NCBI GenBank assembly: GCA_029239875.1
Contig: JARBUD010000007.1
Location: 62,001 to 126,000 of the forward strand
DNA: 64,000 nucleotides
Reading direction: 5' to 3'
From: Xanthobacteraceae bacterium
Lineage (GTDB): Bacteria > Pseudomonadota > Alphaproteobacteria > Rhizobiales > Xanthobacteraceae
The notes under the pieces are model-generated. The model was not told where the DNA came from and did not search any database. It saw only the letters and a list, made by a program, of their open reading frames with translations. Position numbers and translations under genes: made by a program. Of the stretch, positions 8,138 to 17,012 are shown piece by piece; position 1 is the first letter of the stretch, and the number at the start of each line of letters is the position of its first letter.

Positions 8138-8171
8138 TGCGCCGAATGGCGTTCCGGGTCAAACAATCAGC

Positions 8172-9491
8172 ATGCATAGTTCAACCCTGCTGCACGCAGA
8201 GCGGGCGGTTCCCCGCTACACTTCGTACCCGACGGCGCCGCACTTCACCGACGACATCGGCGCGCAGAATCATGCCGCGTGGCTCTCCGCGCTCGGCACC
8301 GGGGCGAACCTCTCGCTCTATCTGCACGTGCCCTTCTGCCCGGCGCTCTGCTTCTATTGCGGCTGCACCACCAAGGCGACGCGCCGGCCGGAGCCGGTGA
8401 CGGCCTATGTGGAGCGGCTGGAGCGGGAGATCGAACTCGTCGCCGCCCATGCCGGCGGGCGCACCGTCACCCACATCGCCTGGGGCGGCGGCACGCCGAG
8501 CCTTCTCGGCGGCGAGGCGCTGCGGCGGCTCTATGACCGAATCAGCGAAGCCTTCGATCTCGACCGGCTCGCCGAGCACGCCTTCGAGCTCGACCCGCGC
8601 GAGGTCGACGAGGGGATCGCCGACTCGCTCGCCGCTATCGGCGTCGACCGGGTGAGCCTCGGCGTGCAGGATTTCAGCGCCCATGTGCAGCGCGCCATCG
8701 GCCGGGTGCAGCCCTTCGGCACGGTGGAGCGCGCCGTCCGCCTGCTCCGCGAGGCCGGCGTCACCTCGGTCAATCTCGACCTGATGTACGGCCTGCCCCA
8801 CCAGACCGAGCGCGACGTGCGCCGCACCGCGCGTCTCGCCACCCTGCTCGCGCCGGAGCGGCTCGCTCTGTTCGGCTATGCCCACGTGCCGTGGATGCGG
8901 CCGAACCAGAAGATGATCGACGAGAAGGACCTCCCCGGCGCCGCCGAGCGGCTGGAGCAGGCGGAGGCCGCGCGCGAGGTGCTGCTCGCCAACGGCTATG
9001 CCGCCGTCGGGCTCGATCATTTCGCCCGCCCGAACGACCCGCTGGCCCGCGCCGCGGCGGCGGGACGCCTGCACCGCAACTTCCAGGGCTACACGGTCGA
9101 CGCGGCCGACGCGCTGATCGGCCTCGGCGCCTCCTCCATCAGCCGTTTCCCGCAGGGCTTCACCCAGAACGCGCCGGACGCCGCCTCCTATATGCGCGCC
9201 ATCGACGCCGGCCGCTTCGCCACCGTGCGCGGCATCGCCTTCACGCCCGAGGACATCGCCCGCGGCGCCTATATCGAGCGGCTGATGTGCGACCTGCAGG
9301 TCGACCTCGACACACCCACATTCGCCGAGGCGGCGCCGCATCTCGCCAGCCTCGCCGCCGACGGGCTCGTGACCATAGAAGGGCAGCACGTCGCCATGAC
9401 CGCCACCGGGCGCCCCTTCGTGCGCCTTGCCGCCGCCGCCCTCGACGCGCGGCTGCAGCAGTCGGCTGCGCGCCATTCGGCAGCGGTGTGA
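8172..9491 (+). CDS. hemN: Oxygen-independent coproporphyrinogen III dehydrogenase
   Basis: The 439-residue cytoplasmic radical-SAM enzyme oxidatively decarboxylates coproporphyrinogen III without oxygen. The start MHSSTLLHAERAVPRYTSYPTA, with its PRYTSYPTA signature, is typical of true HemN rather than HemW. The cluster motif CPALCFYCGC gives the CxxxCxxCxC pattern, followed by HIAWGGGTP and the C-terminal HemN domain (GYTVDAADALIGLGASSIS). I chose the ATG at 8172, since an upstream extension would cross the FixK box. Together with hemA it supplies haem under low oxygen. Confidence 0.96.
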   Translation: MHSSTLLHAERAVPRYTSYPTAPHFTDDIGAQNHAAWLSALGTGANLSLYLHVPFCPALCFYCGCTTKATRRPEPVTAYVERLEREIELVAAHAGGRTVTHIAWGGGTPSLLGGEALRRLYDRISEAFDLDRLAEHAFELDPREVDEGIADSLAAIGVDRVSLGVQDFSAHVQRAIGRVQPFGTVERAVRLLREAGVTSVNLDLMYGLPHQTERDVRRTARLATLLAPERLALFGYAHVPWMRPNQKMIDEKDLPGAAERLEQAEAAREVLLANGYAAVGLDHFARPNDPLARAAAAGRLHRNFQGYTVDAADALIGLGASSISRFPQGFTQNAPDAASYMRAIDAGRFATVRGIAFTPEDIARGAYIERLMCDLQVDLDTPTFAEAAPHLASLAADGLVTIEGQHVAMTATGRPFVRLAAAALDARLQQSAARHSAAV

Positions 9492-9505
9492 GCGGATGGC
9501 GATGC

Positions 9506-9537
9506 AAAAGAAAAACGCCCCGCGCGAGCGGGGCGTC
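9506..9537 (-). terminator. Intrinsic terminator of fixK
   Basis: Read on the minus strand, the inverted repeat ACGCCCCGC/GCGGGGCGT with a 4-base loop is followed by TTTTTCTTTT. It lies about 97 bp past the fixK stop codon and faces hemN, which ends at 9491. Confidence 0.75.
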
Positions 9538-9600
9538 GAGGCGATGGAAGGGATTGGTCGTCGCACGAAGCCGGCGATACGCAGCCGGGAATTCTCCGCG

Positions 9601-9657
9601 TCAGAGCGCGCCGGCGAGCCGGCGGCGGTCCGTTCAGAGTGCGCCGGCGAGCCGGCG
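9601..9657. repeat. Partial tandem duplication of the fixK 3' end
   Basis: TCAGAG(C/T)GCGCCGGCGAG and the following bases occur at 9601-9624 and again at 9634-9657, with 23 of 24 bases identical and a 33-bp period. The second copy carries the real fixK stop codon; the first lies just past it. This suggests a recent local duplication. Confidence 0.7.
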
Positions 9658-10275
9658 CATGCTTCCGCGGTCCTGTATGCGCACCTCGTCGGCGCGCTGC
9701 AATGCCACCAGGCCGCGCCGCTTCAATTCGGAGAAGGCCCGGCTCACCGTCTCCAGCGTCAGACCGAGGAAATCGGCGATCTCCTGCCGGGTCATGGAGA
9801 GGTGCAGCGTGCCGCCGACCATGCCCTCGGGCATGAGGCGCAGCAGGAAGAAGGCGACCCGCTCCAGCGCCGACATGCGGCCGAGCACCAGCGCGTGGGA
9901 ATGCATGACGCAGAGCTGCGCCTCGAAGCGGCGCAGCAGCCGGCTGGCGAGAACGGGATCCCGCTCCAGCGCACCGCGCTCATGGGTGGCGATGGTCGCC
10001 GGCGTCAGCGTCTCGGCCGAGCAGGCATAGGCGTCGTCATGGGCGAGGCCAAACACGTCGCCCGGCCCGAGCAGCTCGACCACTTGGCGGCGCCCGTCGG
10101 GCAGCAGCTTGGTGAGCATTACCGCCCCCTCGACCACCTCCATGATGCGCCGGGCCGGATCGCCCTCGTGCAGCACGGTGACATGGGCGGCGACGCGCAT
10201 GCCGGGAGAGTGCGGCTCGCCATAGGACGGCGGGCGCGTCGGGCTTCCGGTGCGTTCTTCGACGATCTGTCGCAT
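9634..10275 (-). CDS. fixK: Crp/FNR-family regulator, FixK type
   Basis: The 213-residue protein has a cyclic-nucleotide-fold sensor domain (LHEGDPARRIMEVVEGAVML, then RRQVVELLGPGDVFGL) and a C-terminal helix-turn-helix MTRQEIADFLGLTLETVSRA, whose E-x-x-S-R pattern reads FNR/FixK boxes (TTGAT-like). It lacks the N-terminal cysteine cluster of FNR/FnrN, which marks it as FixK rather than an oxygen-sensing FNR. I use the ATG at 10275, six bases after GGAG; a GTG at 10287 is also in frame. It follows fixL-fixJ and a receiver gene on the same strand. FixJ-phosphate normally activates fixK, and FixK then activates micro-oxic genes such as hemN. Confidence 0.88.
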   Translation of the reverse strand: MRQIVEERTGSPTRPPSYGEPHSPGMRVAAHVTVLHEGDPARRIMEVVEGAVMLTKLLPDGRRQVVELLGPGDVFGLAHDDAYACSAETLTPATIATHERGALERDPVLASRLLRRFEAQLCVMHSHALVLGRMSALERVAFFLLRLMPEGMVGGTLHLSMTRQEIADFLGLTLETVSRAFSELKRRGLVALQRADEVRIQDRGSMRRLAGAL

Positions 10276-10370
10276 CTGGCGCTCCACCTTCTGTGTGAAG
10301 CGACCTTAGGGGGCCGGCGGCGGTCGCACAGTTCGGTGGGCTGCGTAAGTGACTTTCCGGAGCGGCCGGA

Positions 10371-10733
10371 CTACTCGGCCGGCAGGACGCGGGTGATGGT
10401 GTCGGCGTCGAGCGGCTTGCGCACCAGCCAGGTGGGCTGCAACCCGCGCAGCTGATGATCGATGAAGCTCTGCGACTGGCCGGTGATCACCATCACGCGC
10501 GGCGGGGTGGCGAGGTTGAGCAGCCAACGCACCAATTGCGCGCCGGGAATGCCCGGCAGGCTGAGATCCACGATCACGGCGTCCCGTCCCTCCGGCGGCG
10601 GCGCCTTGAACAGGCTTTCCGCATCGGGATAGGCAACAACCTTGTGACCGACATTGCCGAGGATGAGGGAGAGCGAATCGCTCACCCCGGCGTCATCCTC
10701 CACTACATGGACGCGCAAAGACTTCTCTCCCAC
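10371..10733 (-). CDS. Stand-alone receiver-domain protein in the fix cluster
   Basis: The 120-residue protein is a single CheY-like receiver with no output domain. VVEDD near the start gives the acidic pocket, VIVDLSLPG carries the phosphorylatable aspartate, and VITGQS and VRKP supply the conserved Thr/Ser and Lys. The start is GTG at 10733. It sits between fixJ and fixK, with gaps of 100 and 95 bp, all on one strand. In Caulobacter a single-domain receiver, FixT, inhibits FixL as a feedback brake. The position here suggests a similar role, but I cannot show orthology. Another option is a phosphate sink for FixL. Confidence 0.8.
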   Translation of the reverse strand: MGEKSLRVHVVEDDAGVSDSLSLILGNVGHKVVAYPDAESLFKAPPPEGRDAVIVDLSLPGIPGAQLVRWLLNLATPPRVMVITGQSQSFIDHQLRGLQPTWLVRKPLDADTITRVLPAE

Positions 10734-10833
10734 GGTTTATTCCCGAAAGTGGGAAAGACCCGCCCCGTCAGCAATTCGTAGGGATGCGTAGAGGCTCCTG
10801 CCGCTCAGGCCCGCACGCCTTAAGCTCGCAGCC

Positions 10834-11451
10834 TCAAGCCCGCATGTCCTTGAGCACGATGCGCACCAGGTCGGCGGCGTTCTTGGCGCCGAGCTTCTCC
10901 ATGATGCGGGCGCGATGCACCTCGATGGTGCGCGGCGAGATGCCAAGCTTGCGTCCCGCTTCCTTGTTGGAGGCGCCGGAGGCGATCTGCACCAGTACCT
11001 CGCGCTCGCGCGGGGTCAGCATCTCGTGGCCGGGGAAATGCGCCGTCAGCAGGTCGCCCGGCTCCGAGGAGCCGCGCCGGCTGTGCGCGTCGATGGCGTC
11101 ACGTACGCGCTCGACCACCGTGTCGGCGTCGAACGGCTTCTCGATGAAGTCGAGCGCGCCGTGGCGGATGGCGTCGACCGCCATCGGGATGTCGCCCTGG
11201 CCGGAGATGATGAAGATCGGCGCCGGATAGCGGTCCGCCTCCAGTTCTTTCAGGATGTCGAGGCCGGAGCGGCCGGGCATGTGCACGTCGAGCACGATGC
11301 AGGCCGGCACATGGGCACGCGCTACCGAGAGGAAGGCGGCGCCGTCCGAGAAGCTGCGCACGTGATAGCCTTCGAGACTGAGCACCAGCGAGAGCGCGTC
11401 GCGCACCGCGGAATCGTCGTCGACGATGAAGACCTCACCCAGCTGCGCCAT
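10834..11451 (-). CDS. fixJ: Two-component response regulator FixJ
   Basis: The 205 residues match the length of known FixJ. The receiver has VDDD at 10-13, D55 in CIVLDVHMPG and K105 in FIEKPFDAD. The LuxR-type DNA-binding domain is LTPREREVLVQIASGASNKE and ISPRTIEVHRARIMEKLGA (about 145-188). FixL phosphorylates it under low oxygen and it then activates fixK. It begins 10 bp after the fixL stop codon, so the two form one operon. The tail NAADLVRIVLKDMRA is typical. Confidence 0.95.
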   Translation of the reverse strand: MAQLGEVFIVDDDSAVRDALSLVLSLEGYHVRSFSDGAAFLSVARAHVPACIVLDVHMPGRSGLDILKELEADRYPAPIFIISGQGDIPMAVDAIRHGALDFIEKPFDADTVVERVRDAIDAHSRRGSSEPGDLLTAHFPGHEMLTPREREVLVQIASGASNKEAGRKLGISPRTIEVHRARIMEKLGAKNAADLVRIVLKDMRA

Positions 11452-11461
11452 CGCCTGCTCC

Positions 11462-12613
11462 TCACCCCACGTCCGCCGGCGCGGCAGCCGCCGGCAGGAC
11501 CAGCGAAAAACACGCGCCCTTGCCGTTGCCGCCCGGATCCACCAGAAGGTCCCCCCCGTGGTTCTGGGCGATCGTCCGCGAAATCGCAAGGCCAAGACCC
11601 ATGCCGCGACGTTTTGAACTGGCGAAGGCCTCGAACAGCTTCGGCAGTGCTTCCGGCGCGATGCCCGGTCCGTTGTCCTGCACCTCCAGCACCACCGTGC
11701 CGTCGGCACTGCGGGTGCGGATATGGATCGCCGGATCGGTCATGCCGGCGGCCGCCTCTATGGCGTTGCGCACCAGATTGACCACGATCTGCTGCACCTG
11801 CACGGGGTCGACCGAGACCGGCGGCAGGTTGGTGCCCTGCTTGCGGTCGATGCGGATGCGGTGGCGCTGGCCGAGCAGGGTGAGGTCGATCGCCTCGTCG
11901 ATCAGCGGGTCGAGTTCGCGCACGTGCCGCTCCGGCTCGCGCTTCTCGACGAACTGGCGCATGCGCTGGATGATGTGGCCGGCGCGCTCGGCCTCGCCCG
12001 CCGCCTTGTCGAGAATCTCCCCCACGACCTTGACGATGTCGACGCCCTTGGCGTGGGCCCGACGGATCGCCTGCAGATAGAGCATCAGCGCCGTGAGGGG
12101 CTGGTTGAGCTCATGGGCGATGGCCGCGCCCATCTCGTCGATGGCCGAGACGCGGGCGAGATGGACGAGCTCGCTCTGCAGGTCGGCGAGGCGCTGCTCG
12201 CTCTCCTTGCGCGGGCGCAGGTCGCGCAGGATGCCGATGAACTGGCGTCCGTCCGGCGTCGCCGCCTCGCCGACCGACAGTTCCAGCGGGAAGATGGTGC
12301 CGTCGGCATGGCGCCCGCGCACCTCGCGGCCGATGCCGATGATCTTCTTCACGCCGGTGCGGATGTAGCTGCCGAGATACTCGTCGTGCTCCCGCGCATA
12401 CTCGATCGGCATGACGATCTTGACGTTCTGCCCGATCGCCTCGGCGGCCGCGATGCCGAACATCTTCTCGCAGGCCTTGTTGAAGATGAGGATGCGCGCG
12501 TGCTCGTCGATGACGATGATTCCGTCCGCCGCGGTGTCGAGCACCGACAGCAGTCGCGCTTCCGACACGGTCGGCGGCGGAAGCGGCCCGGGAGGAGAAC
12601 TGAATTCGCGCAT
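11462..12613 (-). CDS. fixL: Oxygen-sensing haem histidine kinase FixL
   Basis: The 383-residue protein has no membrane segment, so it is a soluble FixL like that of Bradyrhizobium but with a single PAS domain (about residues 20-135). The haem-binding histidine is H76 in YAREHDEYL, and the distal arginine that senses ligand state is R96 in KKIIGIGREV. The kinase part has H167 in AIAHELNQPLTAL, the ATPase N box NLVRNAIEAA, and DNGPGIAP and GMGLGLAIS. Oxygen bound to haem turns the kinase off; oxygen loss leads to phosphorylation of FixJ. The gene heads the fixLJ operon and has only 62 bp to the aminotransferase gene upstream. Confidence 0.95.
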   Translation of the reverse strand: MREFSSPPGPLPPPTVSEARLLSVLDTAADGIIVIDEHARILIFNKACEKMFGIAAAEAIGQNVKIVMPIEYAREHDEYLGSYIRTGVKKIIGIGREVRGRHADGTIFPLELSVGEAATPDGRQFIGILRDLRPRKESEQRLADLQSELVHLARVSAIDEMGAAIAHELNQPLTALMLYLQAIRRAHAKGVDIVKVVGEILDKAAGEAERAGHIIQRMRQFVEKREPERHVRELDPLIDEAIDLTLLGQRHRIRIDRKQGTNLPPVSVDPVQVQQIVVNLVRNAIEAAAGMTDPAIHIRTRSADGTVVLEVQDNGPGIAPEALPKLFEAFASSKRRGMGLGLAISRTIAQNHGGDLLVDPGGNGKGACFSLVLPAAAAPADVG

Positions 12614-12675
12614 ACAAACAGTCTGCGTCGCCGACGCGTCTTCTTCAAGGTATCAGATGACGTGTTTGCCTCGCG

Positions 12676-13884
12676 TCACCTCTTGAGCCAGCGCACCAGC
12701 CGGTCGGTCGCTTCCGCCACCTGCGCCTCGCCGCGGGCGAAGCATAGCCGGATATAGTCCTCGCCGCCGGGGCCGAAGGCGGTGCCGGGTGCGAGGCCGA
12801 TATTGGCTTCGTCCACCAGCTTGAGTGCGAGCTGGCGCGTGTCGTCCTCGCCCTCGACGCCGAAGAACATGTAGAAGGCGCCGTCCGGCTGGGCGAAGCG
12901 CACGCGGTTGGAGGAGGCGAGCCCCTCGGCGACGATGTCGCGCCCGCGCCTCGCCCGTTCGATCTGGTGGACGACGAAGCTCTCGCCGCGCTCGAGCGCG
13001 GCGACGCCCGCCCGCTGCATGAAGGCGGCGACACCCGAGTTCGAGTACTGGACCAGGTTCTCGATCACGTCGCCGAGCGAGGGATGCGCCTCCAGCCAGC
13101 CGACGCGCCAGCCGGTCATCGCCCAGTTCTTGGAGAAGGTCTGGACGAAGAGGATGCGCTCCTCCGGCTCCATGATGGAGTGGAAGGACGGCGCCAGTCC
13201 GCCCTCGCCGGCGGCGTAGTAGAAGCGGCCATAGATCTCGTCGGCGATGATCCACAGCCCGTGCCGGCGGGCGATGTCGAGCACCCCGCGCAGTTCGTCG
13301 AGCGAAGCCACGTAGCCGGTCGGGTTGGCCGGCGTGTTGATGAAGATCGCCCGGGTGCGCGGGGTGACGGCGCTCTCCAGCCGGTCGAGGTCGAGCCAGA
13401 AGCCGCGCCCCGCGTCGAAGGAGAACGGCACGTAGACCGGCCGCGCGCCGGCCGCCTCGGCGGCGGCGGCGATGTTCGGCCATTCCGGCGAGGGGATGAT
13501 CACCTCCTCGCCGGCCGAGACGGTGAGCGCCAGCGCGATCTGCACCGCGTGCATGCCCGAGCCGGTGACGTAGTAGCGCTCGGGATTCTCGGGCACGCCG
13601 TAAAGCCGGGTCATATAGCTCGCGATGGCGGCCCGCAGGTCCGGGATGCCGCGCTGCCAAGTGTAGAAGGTCTCGCCCGCCGCCAGCGAGCGCGTCGCCG
13701 CCTCAGCGATGAAGGAGGGCGTCGGCAGGTCGCCCTCGCCGGCCCAGAGCGGGATCAACCCCTCGCGCGTGCGGCCATAGTTGAACACCTCGACAATGCC
13801 GCTCTCCGGCAAAGCAAGCGCCTGCGGGCGGACATGGTCGATGAGCGGGGACGGCGTGAAGGAGGGCGCGAGCGAGGCGGGCAT
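12676..13884 (-). CDS. Class I/II pyridoxal phosphate aminotransferase
   Basis: The 402-residue protein has the class I/II aminotransferase layout: the TGSGMHAVQIAL phosphate-binding area, FINTPANPTG, IADEIYGRFYY, the PLP lysine in QTFSKNWAMTGWRVGW, and the C-terminal arginine segment YIRLCFARG that binds the substrate carboxylate. The N-terminal LPESGIVEVFNYGRTREGLIP region recalls aspartate or aromatic aminotransferase-like proteins of Rhizobiales. The amino acid substrate cannot be read from the sequence. It is probably transcribed alone from a promoter just upstream of 13884; no functional link to fixLJ is apparent. Confidence 0.85.
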   Translation of the reverse strand: MPASLAPSFTPSPLIDHVRPQALALPESGIVEVFNYGRTREGLIPLWAGEGDLPTPSFIAEAATRSLAAGETFYTWQRGIPDLRAAIASYMTRLYGVPENPERYYVTGSGMHAVQIALALTVSAGEEVIIPSPEWPNIAAAAEAAGARPVYVPFSFDAGRGFWLDLDRLESAVTPRTRAIFINTPANPTGYVASLDELRGVLDIARRHGLWIIADEIYGRFYYAAGEGGLAPSFHSIMEPEERILFVQTFSKNWAMTGWRVGWLEAHPSLGDVIENLVQYSNSGVAAFMQRAGVAALERGESFVVHQIERARRGRDIVAEGLASSNRVRFAQPDGAFYMFFGVEGEDDTRQLALKLVDEANIGLAPGTAFGPGGEDYIRLCFARGEAQVAEATDRLVRWLKR

Positions 13885-14052
13885 GTAAGGACCTGACGGG
13901 AAAGGATATCGCCCGTCAGTCTATAACCGAGCGGGCGGGCGGCATTCATGAAAAGACGTGAGGCGAGGATGAATGCCCGCGATGGTTTCAATGAGGCGGC
14001 AGGCCGTACACTCGGTCCCCTGCCCGTACGAGTCGCGCTCCTTCCGCACGAA

Positions 14053-14162
14053 CCTCATCCTGAGGTGCACGGCCGAAGGCCGGACCTCGAAGGATGCCTG
14101 CCCGGGCGCGCTATGACGACCATCCTTCGAGGCTCCGCGGCGCGGAGCGCCTCAGGATGAGG
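14053..14162. repeat. Dispersed palindromic repeat, family A copy 2
   Basis: Paired inverted half-units CCTCATCCTGAGG...CCTCGAAGGATG and CATCCTTCGAGG...CCTCAGGATGAGG. It fills most of the gap between the aminotransferase gene and the 3' end of rmlA. The rest of the 296-bp gap (13885-14180) shows no gene. Confidence 0.85.
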
Positions 14163-14180
14163 TGCATTGGGGTGTCGGCC

Positions 14181-15053
14181 TCAGAAGCCGTCCTCGGCGA
14201 GCCTCAGCAGATAGGCGCCGTAATTGGACTTCCTCTGCGCCTCGCCGAGCCTCCGCAGCTGGGCGGCATCGATGAAGCCGGCGCGGAAGGCGACCTCCTC
14301 CGGCGCGGCGATGCGCAGGCCCTGCCGCGTCTCGAGGATCTGCACGAACTGCGCCGCCTCCAGCAGCGAATCCGGCGTGCCGGTGTCGAGCCAGGCGAAG
14401 CCGCGGCCCATGAGCTGCACGCTGAGCTCGCCCCATTCCATGTAGGCGCGGTTGACGTCGGTGATCTCGATCTCGCCGCGCGCCGAGGGCTTGAGGTTGG
14501 CAGCGATCTCCACCACCCGATTGTCGTAGAAATAGAGCCCGGTCACCGCAAGGTTGGACTTCGGCCTCAAGGGCTTCTCCTCGATCGAGGTCACCTTGCC
14601 GTCCGCGGTCATCTCGACCACGCCGTAGCGCTCGGGATCCTTCACCGGGTAGCCGAACACGGTGGCGCCCGTCTCGCGCGCCACCGCCGCGCCGAGCAGC
14701 TCCGGCAGGCCGTGGCCGAAGAACAGATTGTCGCCCAGCACCAGCGCCACGCGCTCGTCGCCGACGAAGTCGCGCCCGACGATGAAGGCGTCGGCCAGGC
14801 CGCGCGGGCTCTCCTGCACCGCATAGGAGAGGCTCAGCCCGAACTGCGAGCCGTCGCCCAGCAGCTTCTGGAACAGCCCGCTGTCATGCGGCGTGGTGAT
14901 GATCAGGATTTCCCGGATCCCCGCCATCATCAGCGTGGTCAGGGGATAGTAGATCATCGGCTTGTCGTAGACCGGCAGCAGCTGCTTCGACACGACCAGC
15001 GTGATCGGGTGGAGCCGCGTGCCGGAGCCGCCGGCGAGGATGATGCCCTTCAT
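14181..15053 (-). CDS. rmlA: Glucose-1-phosphate thymidylyltransferase
   Basis: The first enzyme of dTDP-L-rhamnose synthesis joins dTTP and glucose-1-phosphate. The 290 residues are standard, starting [18 protein letters not shown] with the nucleotide-binding [17 protein letters not shown] (metal aspartate), YGVVEM, SIEEKP and [12 protein letters not shown] follow. It is the last gene of rmlCBDA; its ATG overlaps the rmlD stop codon as ATGA, which shows translational coupling. dTDP-rhamnose feeds lipopolysaccharide or exopolysaccharide assembly in the envelope. Confidence 0.97.
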   Translation of the reverse strand: MKGIILAGGSGTRLHPITLVVSKQLLPVYDKPMIYYPLTTLMMAGIREILIITTPHDSGLFQKLLGDGSQFGLSLSYAVQESPRGLADAFIVGRDFVGDERVALVLGDNLFFGHGLPELLGAAVARETGATVFGYPVKDPERYGVVEMTADGKVTSIEEKPLRPKSNLAVTGLYFYDNRVVEIAANLKPSARGEIEITDVNRAYMEWGELSVQLMGRGFAWLDTGTPDSLLEAAQFVQILETRQGLRIAAPEEVAFRAGFIDAAQLRRLGEAQRKSNYGAYLLRLAEDGF

Positions 15054-15949
15054 GGTGCCTCTTGCGTGCGGGCGGGGCCGAGCAGCGCGTCGACCACCTC
15101 GGCCACGCGAAGCTGCCACGGCGCGGCCTCATAGCCCACCGTGCGGGCGAAGAGGGCGCTCGACAATTCGGAATTGGCCGGACGGCGCGCCGGGGTGGGA
15201 TAGTCAGCGGTGGCGATCGGCGCGACCTCGATATGCCGGCCGGTGTGGCGCGCGGCGCGCTCGACGATGACGCTGGCGAAGCCGTGCCAGGTGGTGACGC
15301 CGGTGCCGGCGATATGGTAGGTGCCGGGCTTCACGTCGCCGGTGGCAAGCTGCATCGCCGCCGTCAGCAGCCCCTCGGCGATGTCGCGGGTGGCGGTCGG
15401 GCAGCCGGTCTGGTCGGCGACCACGGTCAGCCGGTCGCGCGTCTCCGCCAGCCGCAGCATGGTCTTGAGGAAATTGGCGCCGTGGACGCCATAGACCCAG
15501 GAGGTGCGCACAATGAGATGGCGGTCGAGAGCCTCCCGCACCGCCCGCTCGCCCGCCTCCTTGGAGGCACCATAGACACCGAGCGGCGCGACGGGGTCGC
15601 TCTCCACATAGGCGCCTGTCTTGGTGCCGTCGAAAACGTAATCGGTCGAGATGTGGATCAGCCCCGCGCCATGGCTGGCGCAGGCCTGCGCGATCAGGCC
15701 GGGCGCCGTCGCGTTGATCAGGTTCGTCTTCTCCGGCTCGCTCTCCGCCTTGTCGACGGCGGTGTAGGCGGCGGCGTTGATCACCACCTGCGGCCGGTAC
15801 TGCTCCAGCGCCGCCTTCAGCGCGGCGGCATCGGTGATGTCGAGCCCGGCATGGTCGAGTGCGGTCAGGCTCTCCACCCGCCCCGGCGCCAGCGCCGCGA
15901 TCTCGCGGCCGACCTGCCCGCCCGCCCCCAGCAGCAGTACGCGCGTCAT
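15050..15949 (-). CDS. rmlD: dTDP-4-dehydrorhamnose reductase
   Basis: The 299-residue short-chain reductase performs the final NAD(P)H-dependent step to dTDP-L-rhamnose. It has GAGGQVGRE at the N-terminus, [21 protein letters not shown] and the catalytic YGASKEAGE (YxxxK). VRTSWVYG and DQTGCPT are RmlD signatures. The ATG at 15949 overlaps the rmlB stop codon (ATGA), as does its own stop codon with rmlA. A longer in-frame start at 16000 lies inside rmlB and is unlikely. Confidence 0.96.
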   Translation of the reverse strand: MTRVLLLGAGGQVGREIAALAPGRVESLTALDHAGLDITDAAALKAALEQYRPQVVINAAAYTAVDKAESEPEKTNLINATAPGLIAQACASHGAGLIHISTDYVFDGTKTGAYVESDPVAPLGVYGASKEAGERAVREALDRHLIVRTSWVYGVHGANFLKTMLRLAETRDRLTVVADQTGCPTATRDIAEGLLTAAMQLATGDVKPGTYHIAGTGVTTWHGFASVIVERAARHTGRHIEVAPIATADYPTPARRPANSELSSALFARTVGYEAAPWQLRVAEVVDALLGPARTQEAP

Positions 15950-17010
15950 TTGGCGAGCCCGATGCGCGCCCGGTCGTAGCGCGCCTTCAGCGGCTCCCAC
16001 CAGGCGGCGTTGTCGAGATACCAGCGCACCGTCTTCTCGATGCCGCTCTCGAAATCATGCTCCGGCACCCAGCCGAGCTCGCCCTTCAGCTTGGAGGCGT
16101 CGATGGCGTAGCGCGCGTCATGGCCGGGCCGGTCGGTGACGAAGCGGATCAATCCCTCGCGCGGGCCGATCTTCGCATCCGGCATGACGCGATCCATGAT
16201 GGCGCAGATGGCGCGCACCACGTCGATGTTGCGCCGCTCATTCGAGCCACCGACATTGTAGCTCTCGCCCAGCCGCCCCCGCGTGGCGATCAACTCCAGC
16301 GCCGCCGCATGGTCCTCGACATAGAGCCAGTCGCGCACATTCTCGCCCTTGCCGTAGACCGGCAGCGGCGCCCCTTCCAGCGCATTGAGGATGGTGAGCG
16401 GGATCAGCTTCTCGGGGAAATGGTACGGCCCGTAATTGTTCGAGCAGTTCGACATCACCACCGGCAGGTCATAGGTGTGGAACCAGGCTCGCACCAGATG
16501 GTCGGACGCCGCCTTGGAGGCGGAATAGGGAGAGTTGGGCTGATAGGGCGTGTCCTCGCGGAACAGCCCGTCCTCCCCCAGCGTGCCGAACACCTCGTCG
16601 GTAGAGATGTGGTGGAAGCGGAAACGCTTCTGTGCAGCGGCATCGAGCGCGCGCCAGTAGCGCAGTGCTTCCTCCAGCAGCGTGTAGGTGCCGACGATGT
16701 TGGTGGCGATGAAGTCGCCCGGCCCGTCGATCGAGCGGTCGACATGGGATTCGGCGGCGAGGTGCATCACCAGGTCAGGACGGAAGCTCTCCAGCGCTTC
16801 GCGGAAGGCACGCCCGTCGCAGATGTCGGCCTGAAGGAAGCTGTGTCCGGGCAGGTTGTGCACCTCGGCGAGCGAAGCGATGTTGCCGGCATAGGTCAGC
16901 TTGTCATAGGTCAGCACCTGCCGGCCCTGGCGCACCAGACGGCGCACCACCGCCGAGCCGATGAAGCCGGCGCCACCGGTGACGAGGACGCGCTGGGCGA
17001 TGCTGGTCAT
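15946..17010 (-). CDS. rmlB: dTDP-glucose 4,6-dehydratase
   Basis: The 354-residue extended SDR enzyme converts dTDP-glucose to dTDP-4-keto-6-deoxyglucose. Visible features are [11 protein letters not shown] (NAD binding), [22 protein letters not shown], and [15 protein letters not shown] with the catalytic tyrosine and lysine. [17 protein letters not shown] and [10 protein letters not shown] follow. It starts 2 bp after the rmlC stop codon. Confidence 0.97.
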   Translation of the reverse strand: MTSIAQRVLVTGGAGFIGSAVVRRLVRQGRQVLTYDKLTYAGNIASLAEVHNLPGHSFLQADICDGRAFREALESFRPDLVMHLAAESHVDRSIDGPGDFIATNIVGTYTLLEEALRYWRALDAAAQKRFRFHHISTDEVFGTLGEDGLFREDTPYQPNSPYSASKAASDHLVRAWFHTYDLPVVMSNCSNNYGPYHFPEKLIPLTILNALEGAPLPVYGKGENVRDWLYVEDHAAALELIATRGRLGESYNVGGSNERRNIDVVRAICAIMDRVMPDAKIGPREGLIRFVTDRPGHDARYAIDASKLKGELGWVPEHDFESGIEKTVRWYLDNAAWWEPLKARYDRARIGLAK

Positions 17011-17012
17011 GG

